A stretch of 64,000 nucleotides of DNA from Euglena gracilis. Lineage: Eukaryota; Euglenida; Euglenophyceae; Euglenales. The DNA lies in assembly GCA_039621445.1 (NCBI GenBank), contig CP154955.1:7674566-7738565 (forward strand). The letters run 5' to 3'. Below the pieces are notes generated by a model, which ran no database searches, was not told the origin of the DNA, and saw only the letters and a list, made by a program, of their open reading frames with translations. Numbering within the stretch: the stretch's first letter is position 1; every line of letters starts with the position of its first letter. Below, piece by piece: positions 53,901 through 63,861 of this stretch. Position numbers and translations under genes: made by a program.

Positions 53901-56198
53901 CGCAAAGTCAGCCGGGGTTCCCCCCTGGTCAAGGAGGACGGGGATTGCCACCCTGCCCGACTGCGGCACAGCCTCGTGGCCAATTTCCAGCCTGCTATGC
54001 TGCTGTTATTTAATATACCCCCCCCCCCCGTCTAAGAACTGGGAAAGATGGGTGAAAAAGAACCGAGGGGGTTGTACAAAGCCAATCTGGATTGAAAGAG
54101 AATTGTGCCGAAGTGACAAAGGGAAAAAAGGGAATCAAAATGGCCAAGATGGTGTTCTTTGAGAGGTTTTTAGACTTCGCCGAAAGAATCGTGGCTGAAA
54201 AAGGTTCTTTTGCCTTTTTGCCACCGCTTGCATACCTCCGTCCTGTCATCAGAGGCTTTTTCAGGACCGCCGAATCCCCCCCTCTCGGCGGCTCGGGGAC
54301 CCACTCTGGGGTCAATTTTGGAATCCAAAATTTTTTCAGTGCTTTGTGTCAAGCAGAGCAGAGCCTCTCCAGGGCAGAACGGGAAGGCCTGGCAGGGGGG
54401 GGGTGGACCCTCCCCCACCCAGGTGGGGGGGGTGGGTCGAACCCCCCCCCCACCCACCGCAGCATTTTCACCAATTTTGGGAAAACGGGGATGTTGGCCG
54501 GGGAAAATTTTCCATTTCTTTTTTGAAAAATGAACCCAAAATGCATGATTTTTTGATGGAAAACCACATATTTCACAAAAAAATCTGAAAATTTTCAGGA
54601 TTAAAAACTACTGGTTTTTAGGAGGGGGGTGAAAAAAAACGAAAATCAAAAAAATTGGACCAAATTGTGACACAGTCAAATTTTACTGACCTTTTTTCTC
54701 TTTGGATTTTTTTTTGGATTTTCAATGGCATTTTTTTTTTGCTTCACAAACGTCTCAAAATCAAATTTTGAGAAAATGTTGAAATTTTGGAAGGTGTGAA
54801 AAACAGGGGTTTTGGTGGATTTTTGGGGGGACCTCCTACATGGGTCCCAAAATGGGTCAAAAAAACACCCGGCGCCTTTGCACCGGGAAAAATTTGTCGG
54901 GTCCAAAAACTGGTGCCACCAGAACAACGGGAAGAGGTGGTGGGGGGGTGGTCGACACCCACCATGCAGGGGGTGGGGGGGTGGTCGACCCCTCCCCCAC
55001 CCACCCTGGCTGTTGGGCCGATTCCCATTCTGCCCTTCCCCCCTCCGAGAGGTGCCCACTCGGCCCGACGCCCATCTCACCCTGGAGGGGGGGGGGGGCG
55101 AACCCACTCCCCCAACCCCGGCCAAAAAACTTTGCCTTCAACCAACCCAGAATATGGTTTTTGTCAAAAAAAGCCAATACCTTCTGTTATCCAATCGGTT
55201 CCTCGCCTGAAGACTGCCCCCTCCCCCCTGCACTTGGGGGTTGGGCGGACAGCACCGCATCGCAAGCCCCGTGCTTCGCGTTGAAGCAACCGCCCGTGGT
55301 GGAGGCGTGGGGGCTGCTGCGGCCCGACACACCGCGGGGGGGGGGGGGGGGGAGGGGGCCAGGATTTTTTTTAAAACCGGGGGATGGGGTCCCCACCCAT
55401 CCCTGGGGGGGACCCACTCACTTTCCCCCGAAAATGGCCAAAACTCGCGAAAAAATGCTTATAATAGCACCTCTTTCAAAAATCTTCGTCACATTCGGCG
55501 CCGAAAAATATATCCCCGGGGGATCCCCAGCCCCGGGGCGGGGGCTTGGCAGGACCCACCCCCCTACCCACCCCCCGGGGGGTCCACGACAAAAAAAAAA
55601 CCCTGAAGGGGAACGAAGGCGCACCCCGCCACCACTGCCGCCGCCAAAAAAAAAACCGCCAGCATTCGCAAAGGATTGGGGTTCACGTCCCCCTCGGGGT
55701 GCGTGCAAACCTGGCCTCATGGAAGTTGGCCTTCAGCCTGTCATTGTGTTCTTCGAGTTTTGATCAGGCCTTGGTTTGTTCTTGGAGTTTTGTTTCTTTT
55801 GAAGGGGGGGGCGTGGCCCACCGAAATTCGTAACATCAAACTGAATCCAACAAAGGTTACCAGGGGCCAACAATGCAAGGCTGGGCGGAAGGAAGTGCGG
55901 AAATGTTGACCCCCCCCCCTGGGTGTGTGCCTGCCAGGGCGCAAAAGGTTGCTTAAGGACCCCCGGTGGTCCAGCTCACAGGCTGGAAAATTTAGGCTGG
56001 CTGGAAACAAGATGCTGGCTGACCCCCCCCCCCCACCAAGGCGAGCAAGCCCAGCGGGGGGGGAGGGCTGAGCAGCATGGTCCGCAGCGGGGCAGCAGTC
56101 CGCCTGCCCGTCGAAGCGGCGCAGCAGGCGGCGGCTGGGCCGGATGCCCAGCTCGGCGCACGCGGCGCGGTACGCCTCCGCGGGGGCCAGGCGGCCGC
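46761..56198 (-). CDS. Leucine-rich-repeat protein (ribonuclease-inhibitor type), about eight exons
   Basis: Exons: 56198-56037, 55316-55256, 53542-53467, 51054-50969, 50191-50108, 48085-47986, 47057-46873, 46825-46761 (stop TGA). Exon 1 has EAYRAACAELGIRPSRRLLR, like the N-terminal cap of LRR proteins of the LRRC74 kind. Repeats follow: LGLLEEIDLSSDFVGPV; CTALLNALPHLPHLTTLKLD then GNGLTSEF; PVAGGVALCRLLQRHPSVVT then VSLANNRL; VPASIVQLIGSLSFRNYLTA. Introns fall at the same point of successive repeats (a full unit is 84 nt, 28 codons). The C-terminal exons are Pro-rich and end DCGIPKEWYT, then GERGATVAPM. Joins 2-3, 3-4, 4-5, 5-6 and 7-8 keep phase; 1-2 and 6-7 do not, perhaps from a poly-C error or a missed exon. 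The last intron would be only 47 bp with the one GTAAGT donor seen; 45096-44885 is an alternative end. LRRs of this type bind proteins; the partner is unknown. Confidence 0.7.
47100..47985. other. Intron of the LRR gene, repeats only
   Basis: A/T-balanced DNA with a block at 47690-47760 (CACACCCCATGGGTTGGCAG) that resembles 5645-5715, so it is a dispersed repeat. No exon found, though the phase gap between neighbouring exons suggests one may be hidden here. Confidence 0.4.
48189..48308. repeat. 11-bp minisatellite, unit GGGTGCGGCTT
   Basis: About eleven copies of GGGTGCGGCTT / GGGTGCGACTT with A/C variants at one position. It is in an intron of the LRR gene. Confidence 0.95.
48400..48562. 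mobile_element. GATAGTGTCCC-family element, copy 2
   Basis: It has CATACCCCTGCCTTGGGACC, GGCCGGTCCTAAAGGAATTT, CCCCCTGATAGTGTCCCC and ends GGGACACTATCGGGGG. The left border is unclear. Matches 16516-16696. Confidence 0.7.
48563..48730 (-). other. GC-balanced patch with an open frame, not assigned
   Basis: On the minus strand a frame with DVRTSWDEPWRRMEATTSGG then VYFNKLQQGRLTVASCIALP is open between 48712 and 48560. It lies in an LRR-gene intron whose flanking exons already join in phase, so it is either an alternative exon or chance. Confidence 0.25.
49160..49455. mobile_element. Dispersed element D2 (ACCAGTCAGTCAC family, inverted)
   Basis: CAGAGTGACTGACTGGTTTT at the left and AGTGACTGACTGGTTTTTCG at the right, poly-C/G blocks between. 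It is the reverse-complement counterpart of 33290-33575 and lies in an LRR-gene intron. Confidence 0.65.
50880..50910. repeat. GT microsatellite in LRR-gene intron
   Basis: About 19 GT units (50868-50908), 60 bp from the exon 51054-50969. Confidence 0.9.
51210..52004. other. LRR-gene intron, no exon seen
   Basis: Between exons 53542-53467 and 51054-50969. AT-balanced unique DNA; ORFs such as 51939-51481 (minus) show no splice support or recognisable family. Confidence 0.4.
52005..52431. mobile_element. hAT-like MITE, family B, with duplicated right end
   Basis: 427 bp, starting CAGGCTTTTGCTTAAGGACC and ending CCCTTAAGCAGAAGCCTG. Flanks: ACGGAGAA (51997-52004) and ACAGAGAA (52432-52439), 7/8. 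The terminal block of about 45 bp at the right (TACTGCAATCCCTTAAGCAG and neighbours) occurs twice in tandem, so two successive right ends exist (52386 and 52431). Otherwise very similar to 26209-26589. Confidence 0.88.
52440..53460. other. LRR-gene intron with GT tract
   Basis: Unique DNA plus GTGTGTGTGCGTGT at 53160-53210 and ACACACCAACAG repeats at 53400-53475 that reach the exon border at 53467. No further exon recognised. Confidence 0.4.
53700..54460. repeat. Duplicated poly-C/G block, non-coding
   Basis: GACCCACTTTGGGGGGGG with AATTCTGGAGTCCAAATTTT at 53720-53765 recurs as GACCCACTCTGGGGTCAATT at 54298-54345, each followed by TTTTTTCAGT. A minus-strand frame in between (VPQSGRVAIPVLLDQGG) is open but lacks splice support. 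Confidence 0.45.
55360..55605. mobile_element. hAT-like MITE, family A
   Basis: 246 bp, starting CAGGATTTTTTTTAAAACCG and ending with GGTCCACGAC, an A run and CCCTG. Flanking octamers GAGGGGGC and AAGGGGAA match weakly (5/8). It lies 43 bp from the LRR exon 55316-55256, in the intron upstream of that exon. Confidence 0.75.
55945..56030. mobile_element. Family B-related end fragment beside an LRR exon
   Basis: CAGGGCGCAAAAGGTTGCTT then AAGGACCCC, followed by CAGGCTGGAAAATTTAGGCT and GGCTGGAAACAAGATGCTGG. The last motif also occurs near 3290, 10095, 22605, 23465 and 31250. It occupies the first bases of the intron after exon 56198-56037. Confidence 0.5.
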
Positions 56199-56687
56199 CT
56201 GAGGTCACGCGCCCGGCGGGCCAGTGCGCGGCGGGCCGGTGCACGGCGGGGGAGATCGGATCAGACTTCGGTTAGCCAACCTGAGGGGGGTGCCCTGTGC
56301 CAGGGTTTTTCTTTTAAATTTTGGTGGTACGGTAATATGAACCATTGGAAGTGCTTAGGGTTGAACCATGTGAACCACTGCAGCTGCCATGCGGTGCTGT
56401 GGTCCTCAATCCAGGGGCCGGATTACCTGGTATGGTAATCCTCAAAAATATGCTGGAAAAAATGGTAAGAAAGGCACCAAACATGCGACAAAATGTGCTG
56501 CGTCTGCTGCAGGGCTGGAAGCCACAAAGAGGGGACAGGGTTGAGCGGGGGCGTGGTTTGAGGGCATGGCTGGTGCTGCACCCGATGGAGGAAGGCGAGG
56601 GCGGCCTCTGGCAACATCAGAGGGCCATCACGACACCTGTGAGCAGGTTGGTTCAGCACGGCCCTAATGCCGGTGAGTGTGTGTGTG

Positions 56688-56691
56688 TGAT

Positions 56692-56775
<84 letters not shown>
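56688..56775. repeat. GT microsatellite
   Basis: About 38 GT units. The frames across 56345-56990 are read-through. Outside the tract, 56280-57160 shows no exon. Confidence 0.95.
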
Positions 56776-57159
56776 CGCGTTTGCCCAGTCATGATGCACA
56801 CATACACGTACACGTACATGTACATGCAGTGATGCGACCTTTGCATAAACATAGATACGAAGATGGACAGATAGATAGATGAACAGATAGATGATAAAAT
56901 TACGCCATTCCGGCTGGATAAAAGCAACACAAAACTTCATAAATCTAATCCCAGACCGGTCTGTCTCAGCGACCGGGCAGCCACAGAGCAAGACAGCAGC
57001 ACAGCCCTGTTCTCTTTCTGGAGCTTCGTCCCATCACCAATCAAATGGTGGGGAGGGATTTGTCACTTTGTGAGCGGGCTTTGGACGTTTTGGTTTTGGT
57101 TTCCTTGCTGTTTCGCATGGAAGACACATTAGGGCCACTCCGGGCCCCCACCCCCAGGG

Positions 57160-57310
57160 TTTTTTTTTAAAAAGAGCGGGAGGAGGGGGGTTCGCTGAGC
57201 TCTTATCTCTTTAGAGTAAGAGCGAAGCTTACCACCAGGAAAAGGGGGGGTCAAACCCCCCCTCCCCCCCCCCCGCCCCTGAGTAGACCGTGAAAACCGC
57301 GGATTATCAC
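57160..57310. repeat. Inverted copy of 36.61-36.78 kb sequence
   Basis: AGAGTAAGAGCGAAGCTTAC followed by CACC and poly-G/C then GCCCCTGAGTAG; the complement occurs at 36680-36780. Probably one end of a dispersed element. Confidence 0.6.
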
Positions 57311-57479
57311 CATGATCCCGGCCCGGTTCCCGGAATTTTTTTTCCAGTCGCGAGCGACTGGATTTCTAGTTTCTGAAACACCGCCATATGATCTCTAACT
57401 CCCCGCCAGGCCCGAGTTATTCACGCGCGAAGGGGTCCAAACTGGGTAGGATTGGCCTACCCGCTGGATAAGCCCCCCC

Positions 57480-57955
57480 CCCCCTGGACTCTGCCATTTC
57501 GGGCACAAAAATCGACATTTTCAAAATATCTCGAAAATGATGCAACATCAAAAGAAATGTCCGAAGACCTAAATTGAAGCCCTTGGAATGCCCTATGTAC
57601 TGGCATTTTGATTTCCCTGCAACTCCCCGCCTAGCCCAAGATGCGGCCGTTTTTTTTTTGGCCCAGATGGCCGTTTTGTACACTTTTCCCACGTCCGACT
57701 GCCGTTTTCGGGGGGTGGGGGGTCAAAAAATCAATGTTTTCAAAATTTCTTGAAAATGATGCAAGATGATGATGCAAAATGATGCAAAATCAAAGGAAAT
57801 GTCCGGAGACCTAATTTGAAGCCCTTGGAATGCCCCATCTACCGGTATTTTGATTTCCTCGCAACTCCCTGCCTGGCCTGAGATACGGCCTGTTTTTCGG
57901 GCAATTTGGGACATTTTGTACACTTTTCCCACTGTCCGACTTCGCCATTTTCGGA
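57480..57955. repeat. Two tandem units of about 235 bp
   Basis: Both units contain TTTTCAAAATWTCTYGAAAA, GAAGCCCTTGGAATGCCC, TTTTGATTTCCYYGCAACTC and TTTTGTACACTTTTCCCAC. GAAGCCCTTGGAATGCCCTA also occurs at 14199-14218. Confidence 0.85.
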
Positions 57956-58560
57956 CAAAAAAATTCGAAAAAAATTTATTGGCCCAAAACCATGTTTTTT
58001 GGCCTCCCGGAACTGGAAAAAGTGTTTTCGAGCTGAAAACGAGCGTTTTTCGCCCCCCCCCCCCCGGCCCCCCGTTTTGGGCCCGAATCCCGTGGACTTT
58101 GGGTCATTTTTGGGTCCAAAAAGTCGAAAAAAAATCGAAATTTTTTTTTGCCCGAAACGTTGTTTTTGGTCCTCCCGGATCCGGAAAACCTGTTTTTTTT
58201 TTGAGCCGAAAATGAGCGTTTTTTGACCCGCCAGCGCCCCGTTTTGGGCCGCCTACCCATTGACTTTGGGTCAAAACCAGGTCAAAAAAGTCGAAAAAAA
58301 TCGAATTTTTTTGCCCGAAACAATGTTTTTTGGCCTCCCGGACCCGGAAAAAGTGTTTTCGGGCCGAAAACGAGCGCTTTTCAACCCGCGAGCCCCACGT
58401 TTTGGGCCCGAAACCAATGGACTTTGGGTCATTTTCGGGTCAAAAAGTTGAAAAAACCCGACATTTTTTTGCCCAAAACCATGTTTTTTGGCCTCCCGGA
58501 CCTGGAAAAAGTGTTTTCGAGCCGAAAACGAGCGTTTTTCGACCCCCTGCCACCCAGCTT
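57955..58560. repeat. Satellite array, about four units of 140-160 bp
   Basis: Each unit has TTTTTTGCCCGAAAC / GGCCCAAAACC, then ATGTTTTTTGGCCTCCCGGA, GGAAAAAGTGTTTTCGRGCC, GAAAACGAGCGTTTTTCRAC and GACTTTGGGTCATTTTYGGG. Units differ by substitutions and short indels. No gene. Confidence 0.9.
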
Positions 58561-58654
58561 TGCTCCTCAATCCCTTACACTTTAATCGAAGAACGTCCAT
58601 TCAGGGAGCCGGTATATATCGGGCATCAAAGATGGGGGTTGGCACGCATATTAA

Positions 58655-58937
58655 GAGCTCAGCAGTATTCAAAACCTGGTTCCCTCCACCCACCCACCCA
58701 CCCCCTGGAGGGGGGGGCCCCGGGGGGGGGGGGTCCTGGGGGACCCACTCAACTTTCCCCGAAAATGGCCAAAAAAGTGCAACAAATGCTAAAAATAGCA
58801 CCTTTTCAAAAATTTTCGGCACCTTTGGCACCGAAAAGAATATTCCACTCCCCCTGGGGGGACCCCTGGGGGGGGGGGGGGCGCGGCCGGACCCACCCTA
58901 CCCCCCCTTTTTTTGTCCAAGACTAAAAAAAACCCTG
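58655..58937. mobile_element. Family A-like MITE, left end decayed
   Basis: CACCCACCCACCCCCTGGAG, core CCGAAAATGGCCAAAAAAGT, then TTTCGGCACCTTTGGCACCG, and a good right end GTCCAAGACTAAAAAAAACC then CTG. No target duplication found. Confidence 0.65.
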
Positions 58938-59110
58938 CCCTCCGCCCGCCCGTGCCCGGGGCACAGCGCAGGCCATGGCCGACGGCCTCGCGGGATCGAC
59001 CCGGCTGCTCCACTGGTGCGGCGGCGGGAGTGGGCAAAGGGGTGGAGGACGTCCCCGGGCGACAAGGCCGCCGGGGGTGGGAAGGGCGCAGAGGTGTTTG
59101 TTTTTGAACG
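58938..59110 (-). CDS. GC-rich coding-like patch, unassigned
   Basis: Two minus-strand frames are open: one with SPGDVLHPFAHSRRR, the other, after a CGCACCAG acceptor, with EQPGRSREAVGHGLRCAPG. There is also an ATG at 58977-58975. It could be the 5' exon of the LRR gene. Frame and function undecided. Confidence 0.25.
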
Positions 59111-59356
59111 CTCAGGTGGGAGTGCTGGGGGGGGGGGGGTGTCAGCTGCCACCAAGCCTTACAGGGGCCACTGTTTAGGGGCAATTTGAGGTCGGTTTTG
59201 AGGCGTGCGGCCACTCCTTTAGGGTCGATTTTCGGATAATTCCCCGATAACATCGCACAGAAAGCGGCGGGAAATAAACCCCCCAGCCCAACCCCACATC
59301 CCAAGGGGGGGGGGGGAGGCAGTCCGGGACACACACGACCATCCATCCATCCCAGG

Positions 59357-59564
59357 TCACCAAAAAACCTCCGGGGGTGCCAGCGCTGCAGGTGGGTCTG
59401 GGGGGACGCCGAGAGCGCGGTGCGGTGCGATTAGGTGTTGCTCGGGCGAGGGAGGCGGCACCGCTGCGACGCTGCAGAGGTCCTCGCCCTTCGAGTCCGA
59501 GCGGAGGCGCCAGTCCGGCGCGGCCGGGAAGCCCGCGGTGCTGTTGCGTTGGGGCAGGCGGTCG
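59357..59564 (-). CDS. Probable 3'-terminal exon, unknown protein
   Basis: After a CGACCCCCCAG acceptor, a 68-codon frame runs to TGA at 59359-59357: DRLPQRNSTAGFPAAPDWRL, RSDSKGEDLCSVAAVPPPSP, then a Pro/Ala-rich tail ending EVFW. The composition is protein-like against repeat DNA on both sides. No family recognised. An alternative donor (GGAG/GTTTTT) lies just before the stop. Confidence 0.4.
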
Positions 59565-60097
59565 CTGGGGGGTCGCACAGTGGAGGCACGACGTCAACCT
59601 TTGAAAAAATGCAAAACAAAATGACACAAAAGAGCAAAAAAATGCAAAAAGTTTCTGAAAAAAAAATAAAATTTCTGACAAAAAAGCAAAAAAAACGCAA
59701 AAAAAACTTTCCTCGACCCCCAATGTCGCCCTTGCCGACAAAGGTTAGGCAATTAATTAAGGGCCGGGGGTATGAAGTGGGGGTTTAGGGTTGGAACAGG
59801 GTTATATTTGGGAAGCGTCAGGATGGGTATGAGTCGAAAATGCAATCTTTGACCATGAGATAACCATGGTTTGTGCTCCTTTTCAGAAGCTTCCAGATTG
59901 AACACATTCCGAACGGACACAGAAAAAACCTGGAAAGCTTCATCCTATGGGGGGGACGCAGGGGGGGCAGCCATGTTACTTTCAGCATTCCTGAACTTCG
60001 GATAAAAGAGACCCCTCCAAACCACTTTCAACCCCCCCCCCCCAAACAGTCCCCCATTTTACTGCTGAAAGTCCACACCAAGTACTTTCCCCCAGAC

Positions 60098-60179
60098 CGT
60101 TCTGCGCGAAGGGGACCTGCCACACCGTGCCCCGGCTGGCCTTTGACGCGACCGGCCTGGCCACGCACACTCTAAGACA
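60098..60179 (-). CDS. Probable internal exon, unknown protein
   Basis: Acceptor GGGCCCCGCAG, then CLRVCVARPVASKASRGTVW and QVPFAQN, donor GTCTGGGG. 27 codons plus one base. The phase does not directly match the exon 59564-59357, so either an exon is missing or the reading frame is wrong. Confidence 0.4.
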
Positions 60180-60915
60180 CTGCGGGGCCCATCACAGCAC
60201 CGTCTGCAGGACCTCCTCCCAAATGGGGATGGGCGGTGGGGTCCGGCGGGACTGGTTCGGCGGCAGGGCAGCCCCCCTTCATGGGGTTTCTGATTAAGAG
60301 ACCCCCCCGGGGGTTCCCCACCATAACTCACTTCGTGAGCTCCCACCCACAAAAAACCCACCCACCCACGGCCATCCCGGGGGGGGGGGTCAACCACCCA
60401 ATTGCCAAATCCAGCCAAAAATCGGACGACACCCCTCGAAAACGTTTGGCCAGAAAAATTCTCGGCCAAAATCTGCCCCATGGCACGACCCACCCTCCCC
60501 AGGTGGGCGGTCCAGTGGTCCCAACCCACCCACCCGCTCTCAAAAACCTACCCACCCCCCCCTTAGGGGGGGGGTCACACATGCATTAATCTATGTTCCC
60601 CACCCGCCCAGGTTGGAACCTCAAGAGGTTTGTTTTTAACAATCAGGGATTGGAACCCCAAATTGTCAGGCTTTCAAAAACATTTTGAAAACCTCGGTTG
60701 TTTCTCTCATTGACAACATTTTCAGACTCTCAAAAATTATGCAGAAAAACTATGATATGTAATGTTCGGCTGGACCCATACCCCGACTCCCTGGTGTGGG
60801 ACCACCCCCTTGAGGAGCTGTATCCAGACCCACCCACTCCACAGACGTCCCAGCTGGGACAAAAAAGAAGCAAGCCACCCTCCCCTAAGGGGCTCCCAAG
60901 AGGGTGACTATGGCA

Positions 60916-61222
60916 TCAAATGGGACTTTTTGAAAGAACTTTGTTTTGAGCTTGGATGTTGCGGGGCATGGCTCTGTGCAGGAGCTCCCGTGCAAAACGG
61001 AAATAATCAATGGCAGCCTCCAGCTGGAGTGCAATTGTGTCATGTGTGTGTGTGTGCGTGTGTAAATGAGGGTGTGTGCGCGCGCTCATGTGCATGCGTG
61101 TGTGTGTGTGTGTGTGTGTTTGTTTGCCTGTGTGCATGCATGTGTTGTGTGATATATTTGCATGTGTGTACGTGCACACGTGTGTGTGCCCATGCGCATG
61201 CACATGCGTCTACGGATAAAAG

Positions 61223-61273
<51 letters not shown>

Positions 61274-63380
61274 CGTGTGTGCGTGCGTGTGTACCACCAC
61301 CACCCACCAAACACCAGCAATCAGACCACACCAGATCAGTTTAAAGTGGATGCACACTGGGCACGTTCCAAATAATTGCAATAGATCTGGCCTTAAAGAA
61401 GAACACAGCCCGGCATGGTGCTGGCCATAATACGGTCCCTGGTACTCCTCCAGCATGATGCCGTGGTTCAGGTGGGTTGCCATCCCCGGCAGTGGAGCGT
61501 ACTCAGGGCCAACCTGAGGCAACCTGAGGGCACAGCTGAGAAGCTCTCAGTGTGACAAGGCAAAAGTACTCCCCCCCCCCCCCGAGTGCGCTGAAATCAG
61601 AGCATCGTTGGTAACCCGGCAGCGAACAGACCAATACATCCTGGTGTTTTCGGGGACACTCGGAACCCAGCGGACCGTTTGGATGCCGAGGGGACACGCA
61701 CCCCAATGGCTCTCCGATGGATAATAATGTGCGATGGATTCGATGATCCGCTTCTCAAATTCTCCCCTGACAAACCGGCGAACACATTCCTGTGAAATGG
61801 ACTTTCCAAACAACTCAGTCAACATGGGCCCCAAATGATAACTTCCCAGGGGGGTATTGCCACCCTTCCGATTCGACCACATGCGTTCATGAAAAAGAGT
61901 TGACTACAGCACTCTCCCCTCTTTTTTCCAGCAGTCCCGATTTGAGGCCCGGGGGGGGGGGCAGCAAGGAAAATCCCGCCAGGCTCCGGCCACCTCCACG
62001 CACCCAGACAAAGTGGGCCAGAGGCAAAAAAAAAAGAGCCAAATGGGCACCAAACAAACAGCCACGGTGCACATACAGGGAGGGGGGGGGGCAGTCGATC
62101 CCGGAGCCCGCCCCCGGTTTGGTTTGGGGTTTGGGGGGCCCTGGCCCCAGATCTCCACGCCGCGGCTCCGCATGCGGTAGCACCGCCGCCGGTCGTCCCA
62201 CGGGGCCGGCAGGATGTCCTGCGGGGGCAGGGGAGGGTGAAGTGATCCGGGCGGACATATGTCGATTTCCGACTCCGTGGCCCATGCCAGGCTGAAGCGC
62301 ACCGGAACTCCTCCGGAGGGCCACCGAGGTACCCCATGTGGGTCATGGGGTCATGGGCCACATGGTACCCCATGAGGGCCATGGGTACCCCATGAGGGCC
62401 ATGGGTACCCCATGAGGGCCATGGGTACCCCATGAGGGCCATGGGTACCCCATGAGGACCATGGGTACCCCATGAGGGCCATGAGTACCCCATCTCACCG
62501 ACGCACAGTGTGTACCCTCGGGGGGGGGGGTTGGGGAGGGAGGATTGGGCAGCCTTGTGTTGCGATGTGTGTCACGCATGTTCACACATGTTTGCTGGCT
62601 GGTTATTTGCACCTCCAGATCAGGCTTCTCATCCCCACTCAACCTCGTTGAATTGGTTTCGGCCGTGTTGTTTCAAAATGCACCATTGGAGAACATTGGT
62701 CTTCAGAGTAAAAAAAATACAAGCAAGATATTTTATTCCAAATCAACAAAAACATGAACAAAACTGCAAAAATGCAGACGGCAAGCATGCGACACGGCGT
62801 GCCCAAGCTGGCACACCTTGACCGCGTTCATGACCTCCAGCCGGGCGGCGTACGTCACGGTGGAGCTCTCCACGGTGCGCCAGTGGCGGTGGAGGCCGGC
62901 CACCACCTTGACCTTCCCGTCGTCGATGTTGTCCGGCAGGAGGTACCTGTGGCCCACGGGGGACGCCGTTTGGGCACCGCAGACCAATGGACTTCGGTTT
63001 GTGGGCCTCTGTCTGTGGGTGTGCACGCACTGGTTGAGAGTGGGGCTGTGTTGCAGTGCGTGTGGTGCGCTGTAGACTCCTCTGTGGTCACACACACAAT
63101 TTGTGTGTGTTTGTTATTACATCACCAAATATAGGTCTACAATCTTCCTTAGCCGGGGGGGGGGGCACTGGAAGCTTTAAAAAAAAAAGAAAGGTTCTCC
63201 ATTGACAAAGAAGAAGAAGATGGGGCACACCGGTCCATATAGTCGTAGGGCACCGCAGCACACAAATCATGGGATGCAAACATCTGGGTCACCTCCGACA
63301 CCATCTCCGGGTGGCAGAGGTAGTCGTCCTCCACCAAGAACATTATCGCCCTGAAGAGATCACACACATTGACACGCACG

Positions 63381-63419
<39 letters not shown>

Positions 63420-63861
63420 GCACACACAAGCACACACAACACACGTGCACGCCTAAAGTTACCGAGCCCTAACCCTACTCCATCAATAACGGAAAAAAAC
63501 CTTGACCCCCCTGGAGAATGTGTAATGCCCTTGGGGGGGGGCATTAAGCACCCCTGCCTATCATAATGTATGACATTATAGGCATACAAGTGGTTGGCAA
63601 GGGGAGGGCAACAACGGAGGGCGGCAGCGGCAGCGTACGATTTGACAATATGGTGTACTTTTTGTGGGGTGTAAGTGCAGGTGAACAGTATCAACTTCGG
63701 CACGAAGCACGTGGCTTCTGCCAAACATGAAGGTGTGCAAGCTTCTGTGAACCCAGTTTGATCCATGCCTCTCTTCAGCTAACGTCCAGTCAGTCAGGCC
63801 ACAGCACGCACACCTGGGGTCTCGGACCTTAAAGATGCGATCCACCATGTAGAGGAATGAC
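60916..63861 (-). CDS. Conserved protein with EDDY and YDY.DRY motifs (possible glycosyltransferase-like), 3' part
   Basis: Exons: 63861-63814, 63350-63231, 62946-62817, 62218-62159, 61513-61358, 61023-60916 (stop TGA). All joins keep phase with GT donors (three are GTGTGC/GTGTGCG-like) and AG acceptors. Exon 1 SFLYMVDRIFKVRDP; exon 2 AIMFLVEDDYLCHPEMVSEV, then AAVPYDYMD; exon 3 YLLPDNIDDGKVKVVAG, LHRHWRTVESSTVTYAARLE; exon 4 DILPAPWDDRRRCYRMRS; exon 5 YAPLPGMATHLNHG; exon 6 LEAAIDYFRFARELLHRAMP. The series [VL]EDDYL, YDY.DR, RHWR..[SE]ST.T[FY], DDR, P.PG[LM]ATHL is a pattern I associate with a conserved family found in bacteria and algae; I cannot name it. An EDD-type acidic motif and an alpha/beta feel suggest a GT-A-like nucleotide-sugar enzyme, which is inference. 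The N-terminus lies beyond the right edge. Confidence 0.72.
61038..61290. repeat. GT/GC-rich microsatellite cluster
   Basis: GTGTGTGTGTGCGTGTG at 61038, 61100-61118 and a pure GT run at 61224-61268, with GCATGCGTGTG interruptions. Intron between the last two exons of the EDDY gene. Confidence 0.9.
61560..61883 (-). other. Open frame in an intron, origin unclear
   Basis: A 108-codon frame with SISQECVRRFVRGEFEKRII, ESIAHYYPSESHWGACPLG and MYWSVRCRVTNDALI. Part of it follows an acceptor (TCCATTTCACAG) and could be an extra exon, but its phase does not fit the EDDY gene. It may be the relic of another gene or element. Confidence 0.35.
62335..62492. repeat. 20-bp minisatellite, unit GGGTACCCCATGAGGGCCAT
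   Basis: About seven copies, one with AGGACC instead of AGGGCC. Each unit contains the palindrome ATGGGTACCCCAT. Intronic in the EDDY gene, not a CRISPR array: there are no spacers. Confidence 0.95.
63375..63440. repeat. AC microsatellite
   Basis: ACGC units followed by about 18 AC units and CACACAAG repeats, in the first recognised intron of the EDDY gene. Confidence 0.9.
63466..63600. repeat. Telomere-like remnant and small hairpin
   Basis: GCCCTAACCCTACTCCATCA with AATAACGG, then a poly-G end and the imperfect hairpin CCTATCATAATGT / ACATTATAGG at 63559-63585. Related to the 42.2-42.3 kb sequence. Confidence 0.55.

Noticed and set aside
62335-62492. Regular repeats that might suggest a CRISPR array
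   Set aside because: Units are directly tandem with no unique spacers, and the context is a eukaryotic intron.
62754-63134. Plus-strand frame of 126 codons
   Set aside because: Antisense shadow of the EDDY-gene exon 62946-62817, whose minus frame has conserved motifs and splice sites.
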